The notes under the pieces are model-generated. The model was not told the DNA's origin and searched no databases. It saw only the letters and a program-made list of their open reading frames with translations. The position numbers and the translations under genes were made by a program. A stretch of DNA of 64,000 nt from Sva-07 sp963743825. Lineage in GTDB: Bacteria; Actinomycetota; Acidimicrobiia; Acidimicrobiales; Ilumatobacteraceae. This document shows positions 42,346 to 51,301 of this stretch, piece after piece (within the stretch, counting starts at the first letter, position 1; each line of letters begins with the position of its first letter). The DNA is taken from NCBI GenBank assembly GCA_963743825.1, contig CAVURC010000006.1, positions 62,001 to 126,000 on the forward strand, written 5' to 3'.

Positions 42346-42348
42346 GAT
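42343..42348 (+). promoter_or_regulatory. -10 box of secG
   Basis: TAGGAT, whose first three bases are the stop codon of the preceding gene, ends 8 nt before GTG 42357, the likely leaderless start of secG. Confidence 0.45.
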
Positions 42349-42356
42349 TGCCAACC

Positions 42357-42593
42357 GTGCGTGACGTCATGCTCTACATCACTCTGACCCTCAACGTGGT
42401 CTCGATGGGTGCCCTGATCGCCGGCATCCTGATGCACAGCGGCCGTGGCGGTGGCTTGTCGGACATGTTCGGCGGTGGTGGTGGAGCGGCGCTCGGATCC
42501 ACGGCGGCCGAGCGGAACCTCAACCGGATCACGTTCGTGTTCGCGCTGATCTGGCTGTTCACCGTGATGGCGCTGCCGTTTCTCTACGAGTAA
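42357..42593 (+). CDS. secG: Preprotein translocase subunit SecG
   Basis: 78 residues, two membrane spans with a Gly-rich loop (GRGGGLSDMFGGGGGAALGSTAAERNLNRIT), the diagnostic SecG pattern. Accessory subunit of the SecYEG channel. GTG 42357 is taken as the start because of the -10 box; ATG 42369 is an alternative. In many actinobacteria secG directly follows tpiA; here the ABC operon lies between them. Confidence 0.92.
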   Translation: MRDVMLYITLTLNVVSMGALIAGILMHSGRGGGLSDMFGGGGGAALGSTAAERNLNRITFVFALIWLFTVMALPFLYE

Positions 42594-42654
42594 TCGAGGC
42601 ACGACCGGGTGGCGCTGAGCGCTCGGCGAGATAGGGTCTGAGACCCAACACCAC

Positions 42655-42743
42655 GTCGGAGTGGCGGAATGGCAGACGCGCTAGCTTGAGGTGCTAGTGC
42701 CCTACTAATGGGCGTGGGGGTTCAAGTCCCCCCTCCGACACCA
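42655..42743 (+). tRNA. tRNA-Leu (GAG)
   Basis: Acceptor stem GTCGGAG / CTCCGAC, anticodon stem CTAGC / GCTAG around loop TTGAGGT (anticodon GAG, reading CUC/CUU leucine codons). It has the long variable arm of class II tRNAs (TGCCCTACTAATGGGCG), T-loop GTTCAAGTC and an encoded CCA end. Confidence 0.96.
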
Positions 42744-42755
42744 GCAATCGCCGTT

Positions 42756-42798
42756 CTCGTGAACTCGTTGGGGAATAGTTCGGCAACGAGTTCACGAG
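42756..42798. repeat. Palindromic repeat B, copy 1
   Basis: 43-bp palindrome with arms CTCGTGAACTCGTTG and CAACGAGTTCACGAG, 13 bases after the tRNA gene. Flanks CCGTT and TTCGCT are shared with the copy at 51279. On the minus strand the aminopeptidase remnant stops inside it. Confidence 0.85.
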
Positions 42799-43124
42799 TT
42801 CGCTGTGAGGTCGATCGACGGGTCGGAAGGAGTCGTACGCGTCGACCAGCGCGCTGGTGTTCTCCGGGTCGAACATCGAATGCCCGGCATGGGGCCGATG
42901 CGCAGATCTGCCTCCGGCCAGACGCGATGGGGGTCCCACGCCGATCGGATCGGACACACGACGTCGTAACGGCCCTGCACGATGACGGCCGGGATGTGCC
43001 CGATCCGGTCGACGTCGTCGAGGAGTTGGTCGGGCGAGCGCAAGAACCCGCCGTTCACGAAGTAGTGGTTCTCGATCCGGGCGAACGCGATGACCGTCTC
43101 GTCGGAGTCGTCGGGTTCGTCCAT
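42792..43124 (-). pseudogene. Remnant of prolyl aminopeptidase (C-terminal part only)
   Basis: The translated piece AFARIENHYFVNGGFL...IPAVIVQGRYDVVCPIRSAWDPHRVWPEADL matches the C-terminal third of proline iminopeptidases, including the catalytic aspartate region GRYDVVCP. The next part, with the catalytic histidine (AGHSMFDPENTSALVDAYDSF), is in another frame. The N-terminal two thirds with the nucleophile serine are absent, and the sequence upstream of 43124 has no similarity to it. It cannot be active. The fragment abuts repeat B. Confidence 0.75.
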
Positions 43125-43163
43125 GTCGAGGTAACCATCACGGCGATCACGGCGAAGGTCACT

Positions 43164-43448
43164 TCACTGGGCGTTGTCGGAGCGCGACACCTTCCTCTGC
43201 TCGAACCATTGTCTGGCGTTCTGCGCGTCGAGCCTCGCACCGGTCACGACAATGCCCACGACGTTCGACGCGCTCGCTGGGACCGCCGAGACGTCGGCCT
43301 GCCGCGGCGCATCGACCACGTTGGGCACGTTTGGTGCCTCTGCTACGTAGTCCTCGCCCCGGCGCCGCCACCGCTCCATCAACACGACTCCGGCAATCAG
43401 CCCGGACAACCAGAACGCCAAATAGATCTTCATCGAGTTCATCGACAC
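43164..43448 (-). CDS. Small single-span membrane protein, unknown
   Basis: 94 residues beginning MSMNSMKIYLAFWLSGLIAGVVLMERW: one membrane span, then a soluble part with an Ala/Pro/Val-rich linker. AAGGTGAAGGG lies upstream of the ATG. I do not recognise the family. It lies between an aminopeptidase remnant and another small membrane protein. Confidence 0.45.
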   Translation of the reverse strand: MSMNSMKIYLAFWLSGLIAGVVLMERWRRRGEDYVAEAPNVPNVVDAPRQADVSAVPASASNVVGIVVTGARLDAQNARQWFEQRKVSRSDNAQ

Positions 43449-43545
43449 CCTTCACCTTCGATCGTCAACCAATCAACGACGATACTCGGCGGACCGAAGC
43501 GAGCCGCTCAGCCCCATCGCGGCATCGATGATGCCGGTGCACGCG

Positions 43546-43837
43546 TCACGCAGTCGACGATTCGGCACCTCTCGTGGTGGTGCCCTGGTCTCGTCGCGCT
43601 CTCCACGTCGTGTCGAGCGCCACGGCGAGGGCCCCGACGACCACGTTGGCGACGAACGTCCGCGGTGCGTTACGGGCGGTGTCGATCCCGAACAACACCA
43701 GTACCACGAGTGTCGCCGCCACCGCGGCGACGAGTACGAGGAGGCTCGACGCGGTCTCCCGGCGGAGCTTGATGCCAGCGATGCCGACGAGGGTGAAGAT
43801 GACGAGAGCGGCTTCGGTGAATTGCCACGAACTGCAT
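43546..43837 (-). CDS. Small membrane protein, unknown, one frameshift
   Basis: After one inserted base near 43820, the minus strand reads MQFVAFTEAALVIFTLVGIAGIKLRRETASSLLVLVAAVAATLVVLVLFGIDTARNAPRTFVANVVVGALAVALDTTW and a short charged tail, stopping at 43546. That is about 96 residues with three likely membrane spans. No family recognised. Divergent from the CHAD gene. Confidence 0.45.
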
Positions 43838-43882
43838 GATCGCGCCGGCCGACGCGCGCGACAGCTGATACGGCCGAACCGC

Positions 43883-43888
43883 TACGTT
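43883..43888 (+). promoter_or_regulatory. -10 box of CHAD-parA operon
   Basis: TACGTT ends 6 nt before the ATG at 43895; no Shine-Dalgarno sequence. Confidence 0.4.
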
Positions 43889-43894
43889 CGACAC

Positions 43895-45434
43895 ATGACG
43901 CAGTCGGCGACATTCGACGCAGTCGGGCGCGAACGCGCCGTGATCGAGACACTCACCGACCTCGGATTCGTCTTCGGTGGGTCGCGGGTGAGCACGATCA
44001 CCCTGCTCGACACCTTCGATGGCCGTCTGTCTCGCGCCGGTCTGCGGCTCCAGATGACCGAGCTCGAGCGACTCGAACTCGTGCTGTCGGGCCAGGGCAC
44101 CGCACCGGCTCACGTCACGCTCGACGCCGCACCTCGTGTCCCTTCCGATCTCCCGTCTGGCCCATTCCGGGCCCGTGTCGCTGCGCTCACCGATGTGCGA
44201 GCCTTGCTGCCCCAACTGCGAATCAGCGCGCGCCGGACCAGCGGCGTCCTGCGGGACCCGGCGGGGAAGGTGGTCGTTGCCGCCGAACTGCACGAACGCA
44301 TGCTCGTGGTCGATCGGCCCGACATCGGCTGGCCCAGATCGACGATCGAGATCCACGAGATCCCCGGGTACGCCAAGCAGGCCAACCGCACCCTCGAGAC
44401 CCTGCGTGCCGCGGGAATCGAGGAATGCGCATCGGACACCTTGACGCTGTGCGCGACCGCGGCCGGTGTCGACCTCGCCGGCTTCACCGCGAGCGCGACC
44501 GTTCCGCTCGACCCGGCGATGTCGGCGATCGACGGGTTCCGACTGGTGCTCGCCAATCTCGCCACGACGATCACAGCGAACTGGCAGGGCACGATCGATC
44601 AGACGGACCCGGAGTTCCTTCACGACCTGCGGATTGCGGTGCGACGCAGCCGAGTCGTGCTCGCCAACGCCAAGCAGGTGCTGCCCGCCGAGATCCTCGA
44701 CTACGCCCGCGAGGAGTTGGCGTGGCTCGCAGCGCTCACGAGCACGCCACGCGACCTCGACGTCTACTTGCTGGAGTGGTCGAAGTACGCCGACCCACTC
44801 GGCGCCGAGGTGGCGTCACTGTTGGATCCGGTGCGCGGCCTACTCGAACGACGATGCATCGACGGTCACGTCGAACTCGAACGCGGCCTTCGCTCCGAAC
44901 GCGCCACCACCTTGATGATACTCCTGGCAGGAATGGCTCACCGAACCGACCGGCGATGGCCCACTCCCGGAGCGCGCTCGACGGCCACTCGGCCCGCTGA
45001 TCGCTCGACGCATCGCCCGCGCCCACGATCTGCTGGTCGATCACGGCCGGCTGATCGAGCCCGATACACCTGCTGAACAGGTCCACAGTCTCCGCAAGGA
45101 CGCCAAGGAGCTCCGCTACCTCCTGGTGTGTTTCGGCAGCCTGCTCCCCAAGCGCGCTCGCAAGCAGTTCGTGAAGCGACTCGAAGCGCTGCAGGACAAC
45201 CTCGGTGAGCACCAAGATGCCGAGGTCCACATCCACATGCTGCGAGACGTCGCCACCGAGTTGCACGAGACCGGCGCGTCAGCCGAGACGATGCTCGCCA
45301 TCGGCCAGCTCATCGAACGCCTCGACCAGCAACGCCACGCCGCCCGCGTCGAGTTCGCCGAACGATTCGCCGACTACGACACCCTCGCCACCCAACGCGC
45401 GCTCGACGCACTACTCGACGGGATGACCGGGTGA
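43895..45434 (+). CDS. CYTH-like/CHAD domain protein, one frameshift
   Basis: About 512 residues. Residues 1-200 look like a degenerate CYTH (triphosphate tunnel) domain: paired charged strands and LDTFDGRLSRAGLRLQM. From about 215 it is CHAD, a helical bundle with conserved His and basic residues (EFLHDLRIAVRRSRVVL; PAEQVHSLRKDAKELRYLL; LGEHQDAEV). CHAD domains bind inorganic polyphosphate and decorate polyphosphate granules. An insertion near 44930 breaks the frame in the middle of CHAD, and both halves align. The stop overlaps the GTG of the ParA gene by 4 bases (GTGA). Confidence 0.82.
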
Positions 45435-46174
45435 AGGTCCTCGCCACGTACAGCATCAAAGGTGGCGTCGGTAAGACCACCACCGCGATCAACCTCGCCC
45501 ACGAAGCTGCCGCAACCGGATCCCGGGTGCTGCTGTGGGACCTCGACCCACAAGGCGCTGCGACGTTCTTCGTACGGGTCAAGCCCTCCGTGAAAGGAGG
45601 AGCAGAACGACTCGTCAGCGGCGCAGGATCACTTGCGGCGAACATCCGTGCCACGGACGATCCGGCCATCCACATCGTGCCCGCCGATTTCTCCCTGCGC
45701 CACCTCGACCTCGAGCTCGACGACACCAAACACCCCACCGGACGCCTCGCCGAGCTCCTCGCGCCGATCGCCGACCGCTACGACATCGCCCTGCTCGACT
45801 GCGCCCCCGGAATCACGCTCACCAGCGAGAGCGTGTTCGAAGCGGCCGATGCACTCATCGTGCCGACCATTCCCACCACTCTGTCCGAACGGACCCTCGA
45901 ACAACTCACGCGCTTCCTCGCCGAGCAGACCGGTGGCCCGATCCTGCTCCCGTTCGCCTCGATGCTCGACCGCCGCAAGCGTCTGCAGCGCGACCTCGTC
46001 GCGCATCTGATGAGCGACGTCCCAGGTTTCCTGCAAACGGCGATCCCGAACGCCAGCGTCATCGAACGCATGGGGCCCGAACGCGCGCCCGTCGCTGTGT
46101 TCGCTCCGAGCAGCGCAGCCGCGACCGCTTTCAGAGAACTGTGGGCCGAGATTGCCCGACGAGTCTGGACCTGA
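45431..46174 (+). CDS. ParA/MinD-family ATPase
   Basis: 247 residues. Deviant Walker A KGGVGKTT near residue 10, DLDPQG (A'), and LLDCAPG (Walker B) are all present. It lacks the N-terminal DNA-binding domain of plasmid ParA and no parB or parS is adjacent, so it is an orphan type, as used for positioning cargo other than the chromosome. Translationally coupled to the CHAD protein. A job in placing polyphosphate granules is my inference. Confidence 0.88.
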   Translation: MKVLATYSIKGGVGKTTTAINLAHEAAATGSRVLLWDLDPQGAATFFVRVKPSVKGGAERLVSGAGSLAANIRATDDPAIHIVPADFSLRHLDLELDDTKHPTGRLAELLAPIADRYDIALLDCAPGITLTSESVFEAADALIVPTIPTTLSERTLEQLTRFLAEQTGGPILLPFASMLDRRKRLQRDLVAHLMSDVPGFLQTAIPNASVIERMGPERAPVAVFAPSSAAATAFRELWAEIARRVWT

Positions 46175-46222
46175 ACCGACATCGATGGGCGTCCGGTCGT
46201 GCGATCGGGTCCGACCGTGGGG

Positions 46223-46468
46223 TCACACGGCGGGGCGCGGTGGAGGAACGGTCATCTCGGGCCGACTCAGGATGTAGATCAATGCACCGAACAACGGCAG
46301 CACGATGATCAGGAGCGCCCATCCGGCCTTCGCTGCACCGCTGTGGTCCGGGCGTCGGAAGTTGTCGACGAACGTGTAGATGACGACGAAGCCGATCATC
46401 ACGAACATGAACAGCAACATGAGCGACCAGAACACTCCCAGCAGTGGGAAGTCGTACGCAAGCATCAT
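46223..46468 (-). CDS. PLDc_N-type small membrane protein
   Basis: 81 residues, two membrane spans: FWSLMLLFMFVMIGFVVIYTFVDNFRRPD and KAGWALLIIVLPLFGALIYILSRP. This is the phospholipase D N-terminal-like (PF13396) pattern, here standing alone as in many actinobacteria. AAGGAG precedes the ATG. Converges on the ParA gene. Function unknown. Confidence 0.75.
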   Translation of the reverse strand: MMLAYDFPLLGVFWSLMLLFMFVMIGFVVIYTFVDNFRRPDHSGAAKAGWALLIIVLPLFGALIYILSRPEMTVPPPRPAV

Positions 46469-46611
46469 GGTCTCCTTCGAAGTGGTGAACGGTCGGACAT
46501 CACCATGACAGCTCCGGACCGGTGTCGTCGTGATCCGCCTGGAGCCCCAACAGTCGAATCGACGACCCCGTCATCCGGTCGGCAGGTCAGGTCAGTGGTC
46601 GACTCGGAGCT

Positions 46612-47796
46612 TCAGCCGACGACCACCGGGACGGCCCGCGGTCCGCGCACCTGCCCTCCTGCCCAACTGACGCCGCTGACGTCGGCGATGTGGAACTCCG
46701 GCATGGCCCGCAGCCATTCTTCCACGGCGACTCGAAGCTCCATGCGGGCGAGGTTGGAGCCGGCGCAACGGTGGATGCCGAGACCGAACGCGGCGTGTCG
46801 GTTCTGTTCACGGTCGAGAATGACGCTGTCGGGGTCGGTGAACGCCTCGGGATCGCGATTGGCTGCGGGGAAGTTCAGCAGGACCCGATCGCCGTTGTGG
46901 ATCGGACAACCGGCGACGACGACGTCGTCGGTTGCGATGCGGGCCATGGTGACGGGCGAGTAGGCGCGAAGGAGTTCCTCGATCGCGGTCGGGATGAATT
47001 CGGGTTGCTCGACGAGGCGGCGGCGGTCGTCGACATGCGTTGCCAGATGCCACAGCGACGACCCGATCGAGCTCCACGTCGTGTCGACTCCGGCGACGAG
47101 TGTCAGGGCGGCCGTGCCGAGCACGTGCGCTTCCGGGACGGGTTCGCCGTCGACCTCGGCGTGGAGCAGGTCGCTGATGAGGTCGTCGCCCGGGTTCGTC
47201 TTGCGATCCTCGATCTGCGCGATGAGGTAGGCCACGATCGAGTTGCGGCCGCGCTCGCGGCGTTCGGTGTCGTGCGCGAACTCCAGGATGTCTCGCACCC
47301 AGCCTGTGAACGTGTCGGCCATGTCGGCCGGCACGCCGAGCAGCTCGGCGATCACCCGGGCTGGGATCTGCTGGGCGTACTCCGTCGCGGCATCGCCGTG
47401 ACCCCGCTCGGCGATCTCCGTCGCCAGACGGCGGCAGAGGTTGCGTGTCATGGGTTCGTACTGCGCCACACGGGTGTGGGAGAACCACGGGAGGATGAGT
47501 CGACGCGACCACGTGTGGATCGGGGCGTCCGCCGAAATCGGTGGAATGCCCGAGGGCAGCACGTCATTGTCGAGCGATTCGACGACGGAGACGCTTCTCG
47601 AGCTGAAGTGCTCCACATCGCGGGCGATGGCCTCGACGTCGCGGTACCGGGTGGGGAGCCAAGTACCCCCGTAGCGGTCGCTGTGAGCGATGGGGCATGA
47701 CGAGCGGAGCTCGTCCCAGATCGGATACGGATCGGTGACGTAGGCCGGGTCGAAGATGTCGTAGTCGGTCGCCCAATCGAGGCTGGTGTCGTTCAT
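46612..47796 (-). CDS. Cytochrome P450
   Basis: 394 residues, soluble bacterial class I P450. I-helix AGVDTTW (acid-Thr pair shifted to D-T-T), K-helix ExxR in EELLR, and the heme-ligand loop FGLGIHRCAGSNLARMELR with the axial cysteine. ATG 47796 has GGAGGGG 8 bases upstream. The substrate is unknown. No ferredoxin gene is adjacent, so electron donors must be encoded elsewhere. Its start lies 37 bases from the end of a co-oriented TauD dioxygenase gene, suggesting one operon. Confidence 0.94.
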   Translation of the reverse strand: MNDTSLDWATDYDIFDPAYVTDPYPIWDELRSSCPIAHSDRYGGTWLPTRYRDVEAIARDVEHFSSRSVSVVESLDNDVLPSGIPPISADAPIHTWSRRLILPWFSHTRVAQYEPMTRNLCRRLATEIAERGHGDAATEYAQQIPARVIAELLGVPADMADTFTGWVRDILEFAHDTERRERGRNSIVAYLIAQIEDRKTNPGDDLISDLLHAEVDGEPVPEAHVLGTAALTLVAGVDTTWSSIGSSLWHLATHVDDRRRLVEQPEFIPTAIEELLRAYSPVTMARIATDDVVVAGCPIHNGDRVLLNFPAANRDPEAFTDPDSVILDREQNRHAAFGLGIHRCAGSNLARMELRVAVEEWLRAMPEFHIADVSGVSWAGGQVRGPRAVPVVVG

Positions 47797-47833
47797 GATG
47801 GTGATCCCCTCCTTCGCGAAGTCAGTAGTGAGG

Positions 47834-48665
47834 TCAGTTGCGGCCGTCGAAGTAGGGGCGCTCGCCGCGGGTGGTGACCCGCCAGCCCGAGCGAGTTTCG
47901 GGAAAGTAGTCCCAGCTCGAGTGGTGCTGCACACATCGGTTGTCCCACAGCGTCAAGGTGTTGGGCTCCCACTGGACTCTGCACTGGAAGTCGACGCCGT
48001 ACGCGATGTGTTCGAAGAGCATGCGCAGCAGTGCCGTGCTCTCTGCCTTGGAGACACCCTTGATCCGGTCGGTGAACCCGCTGTTCACATAGAGCGCCGT
48101 ACGCCCCGTGAGCGGATGGGTTCGAGCGATCGGATGCACGTTCGTCGGGAACTCCTCGCTCGACTTGTTCCCGTAGGCACCACGCCACGGCAGATCGCCC
48201 GCGTGAATCGCGTCGAGTCCGGAGAGGAACTCCCGCATCGGTGCCGAGAGCGACTCCCACGCCTGATACATCGACGCGAACGCCGTGTCGCCGCCACTCG
48301 ACGGCGTCACCTCGATGCGGAGCATCGACACCGCCGGTGGCTCCTCGTCGCACGACACGTCGCTGTGCCAGCCCTCGCCCGCCACGAAACGTGAGTTGGC
48401 GTCGGCGTGGATGCGCAGCGCCTCGGGATGCTCGGCGTCGGGATAGGCGGGGTGCACGTGCAGTGGACCCATACGCCGTCCGAACTCGATCTGTTCCTCG
48501 AGGGTCATCTGCTGATCGCGGACCGCCACGACACCGCGCTCGGCGACAAGGTGTCCGCAGTTCGTCGATCTCGGCGTCGGACATCGCCATCAGCTGGACG
48601 CCGTTGATGACCGTCCCGACGTGTCGACCCAAGTCCCGCCGGTGCATGGTGCTGAGCGTTGACAT
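47834..48665 (-). CDS. TauD/TfdA-family Fe(II)/2-oxoglutarate dioxygenase, one frameshift
   Basis: About 277 residues. The iron ligands HxD (GWHSDVS) and the distal histidine (WDNRCVQHHSSWDY) are present, as is the 2-oxoglutarate arginine region near the C-terminus (RSGWRVTTRGERP). An insertion near 48560 separates the first 37 residues (MSTLSTMHRRDLGRHVGTVINGV...) from the rest (VAVRDQQMTLEEQIEFGRRMGPLH). Such enzymes hydroxylate sulfonates, phenoxyalkanoates or other acids; the substrate is unknown. Divergent from the TetR gene across an operator. Confidence 0.87.
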
Positions 48666-48692
48666 CTGGCTCCCTCTCTCGAATTCCTCTAG

Positions 48693-48731
48693 TGGCACTC
48701 GACAGTGCCATGCTGATACTCTAGAGTGCCA
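48693..48731. promoter_or_regulatory. Operator-like palindromes between TauD and TetR genes
   Basis: TGGCACT CGAC AGTGCCA (48693-48710) is a perfect inverted repeat. Next to it lie the palindrome ACTCTAGAGT (48718-48727) and a third AGTGCCA half-site (48725-48731), just before the TetR ATG. This is the usual place for autoregulation by a divergent TetR repressor that also controls the dioxygenase-P450 operon. Inference. Confidence 0.65.
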
Positions 48732-48733
48732 TC

Positions 48734-49419
48734 ATGGTCATGTCGAGTGAAAATGTTCAATCCACCGAGTTGCCGCGACTCCAGGATGAGGCGAATGCGC
48801 TGCTGCGCCGGCGAGTGCTGGGCGCAACCCGGCGTCTGATCGCCGAGCGTGGGCTGGACGTCTCCATGGACGACATCGCCGAAGCAGCCGACGTCGGGCG
48901 ACGCACGCTCTTTCGTCACTTCGGCAATCGCGACGACCTGATCGCGGCGGCCGTCTCGTCGGCGCTGGACTGGTACGACGATCCAATTGGACCTGGCCAT
49001 GACGTCAGACCAGGCACTCGAGGAGTGGTTGCACGACCTGGTCGAGGCGCTCCACTCGATGCACGCCGGTGCCGGGCTCGGGTTGTGGCAGCTGGCGGCC
49101 AGGGACGGTGCCGAGTTGACCACGCAACTTCGGGCGATCAACGAACGACGTCGAGCCGATCGGATGCGGACGACCACCGGAGATCGCGCGTGCGGCATGG
49201 CGACACGCCGGCGGCACCGGGCGGTGCCCGATGGTGGTCATCGATGCCTGTGCGCTCACCATGTCGTCGTTCGTGACCCGTTCCATGGTGAGCGACTTCG
49301 GGAGAGACATCACGCAGATCACCCGGAGCACCGTGGCGTTGCTCACGGCGCTGCTGCGGTCCGAGGCCGACCGAAGCACGTTGGCGGGCGCTGGAGGAAC
49401 GGAGGGCCGAGAATGGCTG
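48734..49419 (+). CDS. TetR-family transcriptional regulator, frameshifted
   Basis: About 228 residues. The N-terminal helix-turn-helix is clear: ATRRLIAERGLDVSMDDIAEAADVGRRTLFRHFGNRDDLI. The ligand-binding part is split over other frames by small indels near 48985 and 49200 and probably near 49400; pieces ALEEWLHDLVEALHSMHAGAGLGLW and SSFVTRSMVSDFGRD follow in order. In the last frame it would stop at 49419, overlapping the reductase start. Probably represses the flanking dioxygenase genes. Confidence 0.78.
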
Positions 49420-50414
49420 AGATCATTCGGTTCCACGAGTGCGGCGGGCCCGAGGTCCTCCACCTGGAGTCGGTCGACGTGCCGCCTCCGGGGCCGCGGG
49501 AGGCCAGGGTCCGTCATCTGGCCGTGGGGGTCAACTTCGCCGACACCTACTTTCGAACGGGCCTCTACCCGGCGCCGCTGCCTGCGGGCTTGGGCGTCGA
49601 GGCCAGTGGGGTGGTGGAGGCGGTCGGTCCGGACGTCGTCGAGTTCCAAGCCGGCGATCGCGTCACCTACACGGGAAGCCCACTCGGCGCCTACAGCACC
49701 GAGCGCACGATGCCGATCGATTCACTGATCCACCTTCCCGACTCCATCGGCTTCGACACGGCGGCTGCGATGACGATGCGCGGCCTCACCGCCGCCTACT
49801 TGCTTCGTCGCATCTGGCCGCTCCACGAAGGCGACACGGTGTTGTTCCATGCGGCGGCGGGAGGAGTCGGACTGATCTTCGGGCAATGGGCGGCCGTCCT
49901 CGGGCTCAACGCAATCGGCACGGTGTCGAGCGACGCGAAGGCCGCGCTCGCGCTCGACCACGGCTACTCCCACGTCATCGAGACCACAGGTGACGTGGTG
50001 GGGCAAGTGATGGATCTGACGAACGGACAGGGCGTGCGTGTCGTCTACGACGGCGTCGGCCGTGACACCTTCGAGACGTCGATGCGTTGCCTGGGTCGTC
50101 GATCGCTGATGGTCTGTCTCGGCACGGCCTCGGGTCCGGTGCCTCCGATCGACCCTCCAGCCCTCGCCCGACGCCGGTCGGCCTACGTCACCCGACCCGC
50201 GCTTGCCGACTACATCGCCGATCCGGCCGAACGCGCCGACCTTGCCGACGAACTGTTCGGCCATGTTGCCGCCGGTCGCTTACGCGTCGAGATCAACCAG
50301 CGCTACCACCTCGACGAAGCCGCCGACGCCCACCGAGCGCTCGAGTCCAGATCCACGACCGGCTCGTCCATCATCGATCTGGATCCATCACCGGAAGGAA
50401 GCCAACTGACATGA
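49413..50414 (+). CDS. Quinone oxidoreductase-like protein (MDR family)
   Basis: 333 residues, zinc-free medium-chain reductase of the QOR (NADPH:quinone reductase) group. VGVNFADTYFRTGLYPAPLPAGLGVEASGVV is the family signature, AAAGGVGLIFGQWA is the NADPH-binding turn, and the zinc ligands are lacking. ATG 49413 has GGAGGG just upstream. The stop overlaps the start of the next gene (ATGA). It likely reduces a quinone or enone intermediate of the pathway encoded here. Confidence 0.9.
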   Translation: MAEIIRFHECGGPEVLHLESVDVPPPGPREARVRHLAVGVNFADTYFRTGLYPAPLPAGLGVEASGVVEAVGPDVVEFQAGDRVTYTGSPLGAYSTERTMPIDSLIHLPDSIGFDTAAAMTMRGLTAAYLLRRIWPLHEGDTVLFHAAAGGVGLIFGQWAAVLGLNAIGTVSSDAKAALALDHGYSHVIETTGDVVGQVMDLTNGQGVRVVYDGVGRDTFETSMRCLGRRSLMVCLGTASGPVPPIDPPALARRRSAYVTRPALADYIADPAERADLADELFGHVAAGRLRVEINQRYHLDEAADAHRALESRSTTGSSIIDLDPSPEGSQLT

Positions 50415-51301
50415 CCGCCGCGCCGTCAGTCGAACCCCTCACCCCTGCGATCGGTGCCGAGATCGTCGACATCGACCTCGCCGAGGCCGGGCGCAACGCC
50501 GACCTCTTCGGATGGGTGCACGAACAGCTGATGCACCACAAGTTGCTGGTCTTCCGCGACCAAGCGCTCGCTCCCGCCGAGCACGTCGCATTTGCCGAAC
50601 GGTTCGGCCCGCTCGAGGGCCACCCGATCCAACCGTCGCATCCCGACCATCCGACGCTGCTCTTGATCCACCGCCAGGCCGAGCGATCCACCTACGAGAA
50701 CGTGTGGCACACGGATGCCACGTTCCGAGCGGAGCCGCCCATGGGGGCGGTGCTCAAGTGCGACGAGTGCCCGCCGGTGGGTGGCGACACGATGTGGGCC
50801 AACATGGCCCTCGCGTACGATCGTCTGCCCGACAGGGTCAAGGAGCGCATCGGCGAGCTCCGGGCGCAGCACAGCATCGAGCATTCCTTCGGCGGAGCGA
50901 TGACGCCCGAGAAGCGGGCGGCCCTGGTCGCCGAGAATCCGCCGGCCGAACACCCGGTGGTGAGAACGCATCCGGAGACGGGTGAGTCGGTGCTGTTCGT
51001 GAACCAGGGCTTCACCACACACTTCGTGAACTTCCAGCGCTACGACCGCATCCGCGTGGGGCTCGATTTCACGATGGAAGCGAACAACCTCATGAACTAC
51101 CTGCTGAGTCAGGCATCCATCCCCGAGTACCAGGTGCGGATTCGCTGGCGCCCGGGGACGGTGGCGGTGTGGGACAACCGCTCGACGCAGCACTACGCCG
51201 TGCACGACTACTGGCCGCACCCTCGGAAGATGGCCCGAGCCACCATCGTCGGCGATCGACCCGCGTCCGACGTCCGTTCTCGTGAACTCGTTGCGGAATA
51301 G
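50411..51301 (+). CDS. TauD/TfdA-family Fe(II)/2-oxoglutarate dioxygenase
   Basis: 296 residues, intact. Iron ligands HTD (VWHTDATF) and the distal histidine in WDNRSTQHYAVHDY; cosubstrate arginine in RKMARATIVGD. Size and motifs are like TauD (taurine) and TfdA (2,4-D) dioxygenases, so substrate cannot be fixed. Translationally coupled to the quinone reductase. The last five residues (ELVAE without the preceding Arg) and the TAG stop are supplied by palindrome B; the stop codon is the hairpin's loop. Confidence 0.92.
   Translation: MTAAPSVEPLTPAIGAEIVDIDLAEAGRNADLFGWVHEQLMHHKLLVFRDQALAPAEHVAFAERFGPLEGHPIQPSHPDHPTLLLIHRQAERSTYENVWHTDATFRAEPPMGAVLKCDECPPVGGDTMWANMALAYDRLPDRVKERIGELRAQHSIEHSFGGAMTPEKRAALVAENPPAEHPVVRTHPETGESVLFVNQGFTTHFVNFQRYDRIRVGLDFTMEANNLMNYLLSQASIPEYQVRIRWRPGTVAVWDNRSTQHYAVHDYWPHPRKMARATIVGDRPASDVRSRELVAE

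Noticed and set aside
42655..43448. Integrated element with attachment site at tRNA-Leu
   Set aside because: No integrase gene, and no repeat of the tRNA 3' end is seen in the window; the fragments nearby are too small to be a genomic island.
42708..43772. A 354-codon open frame starting inside the tRNA
   Set aside because: It runs through the tRNA, palindrome B and antisense to the aminopeptidase remnant; composition is Arg/His/Asp-rich without motifs.
45431..46174. Plasmid or chromosome ParA of a parABS locus
   Set aside because: No parB downstream, no parS-like palindromes nearby, and the protein lacks the DNA-binding N-terminus.
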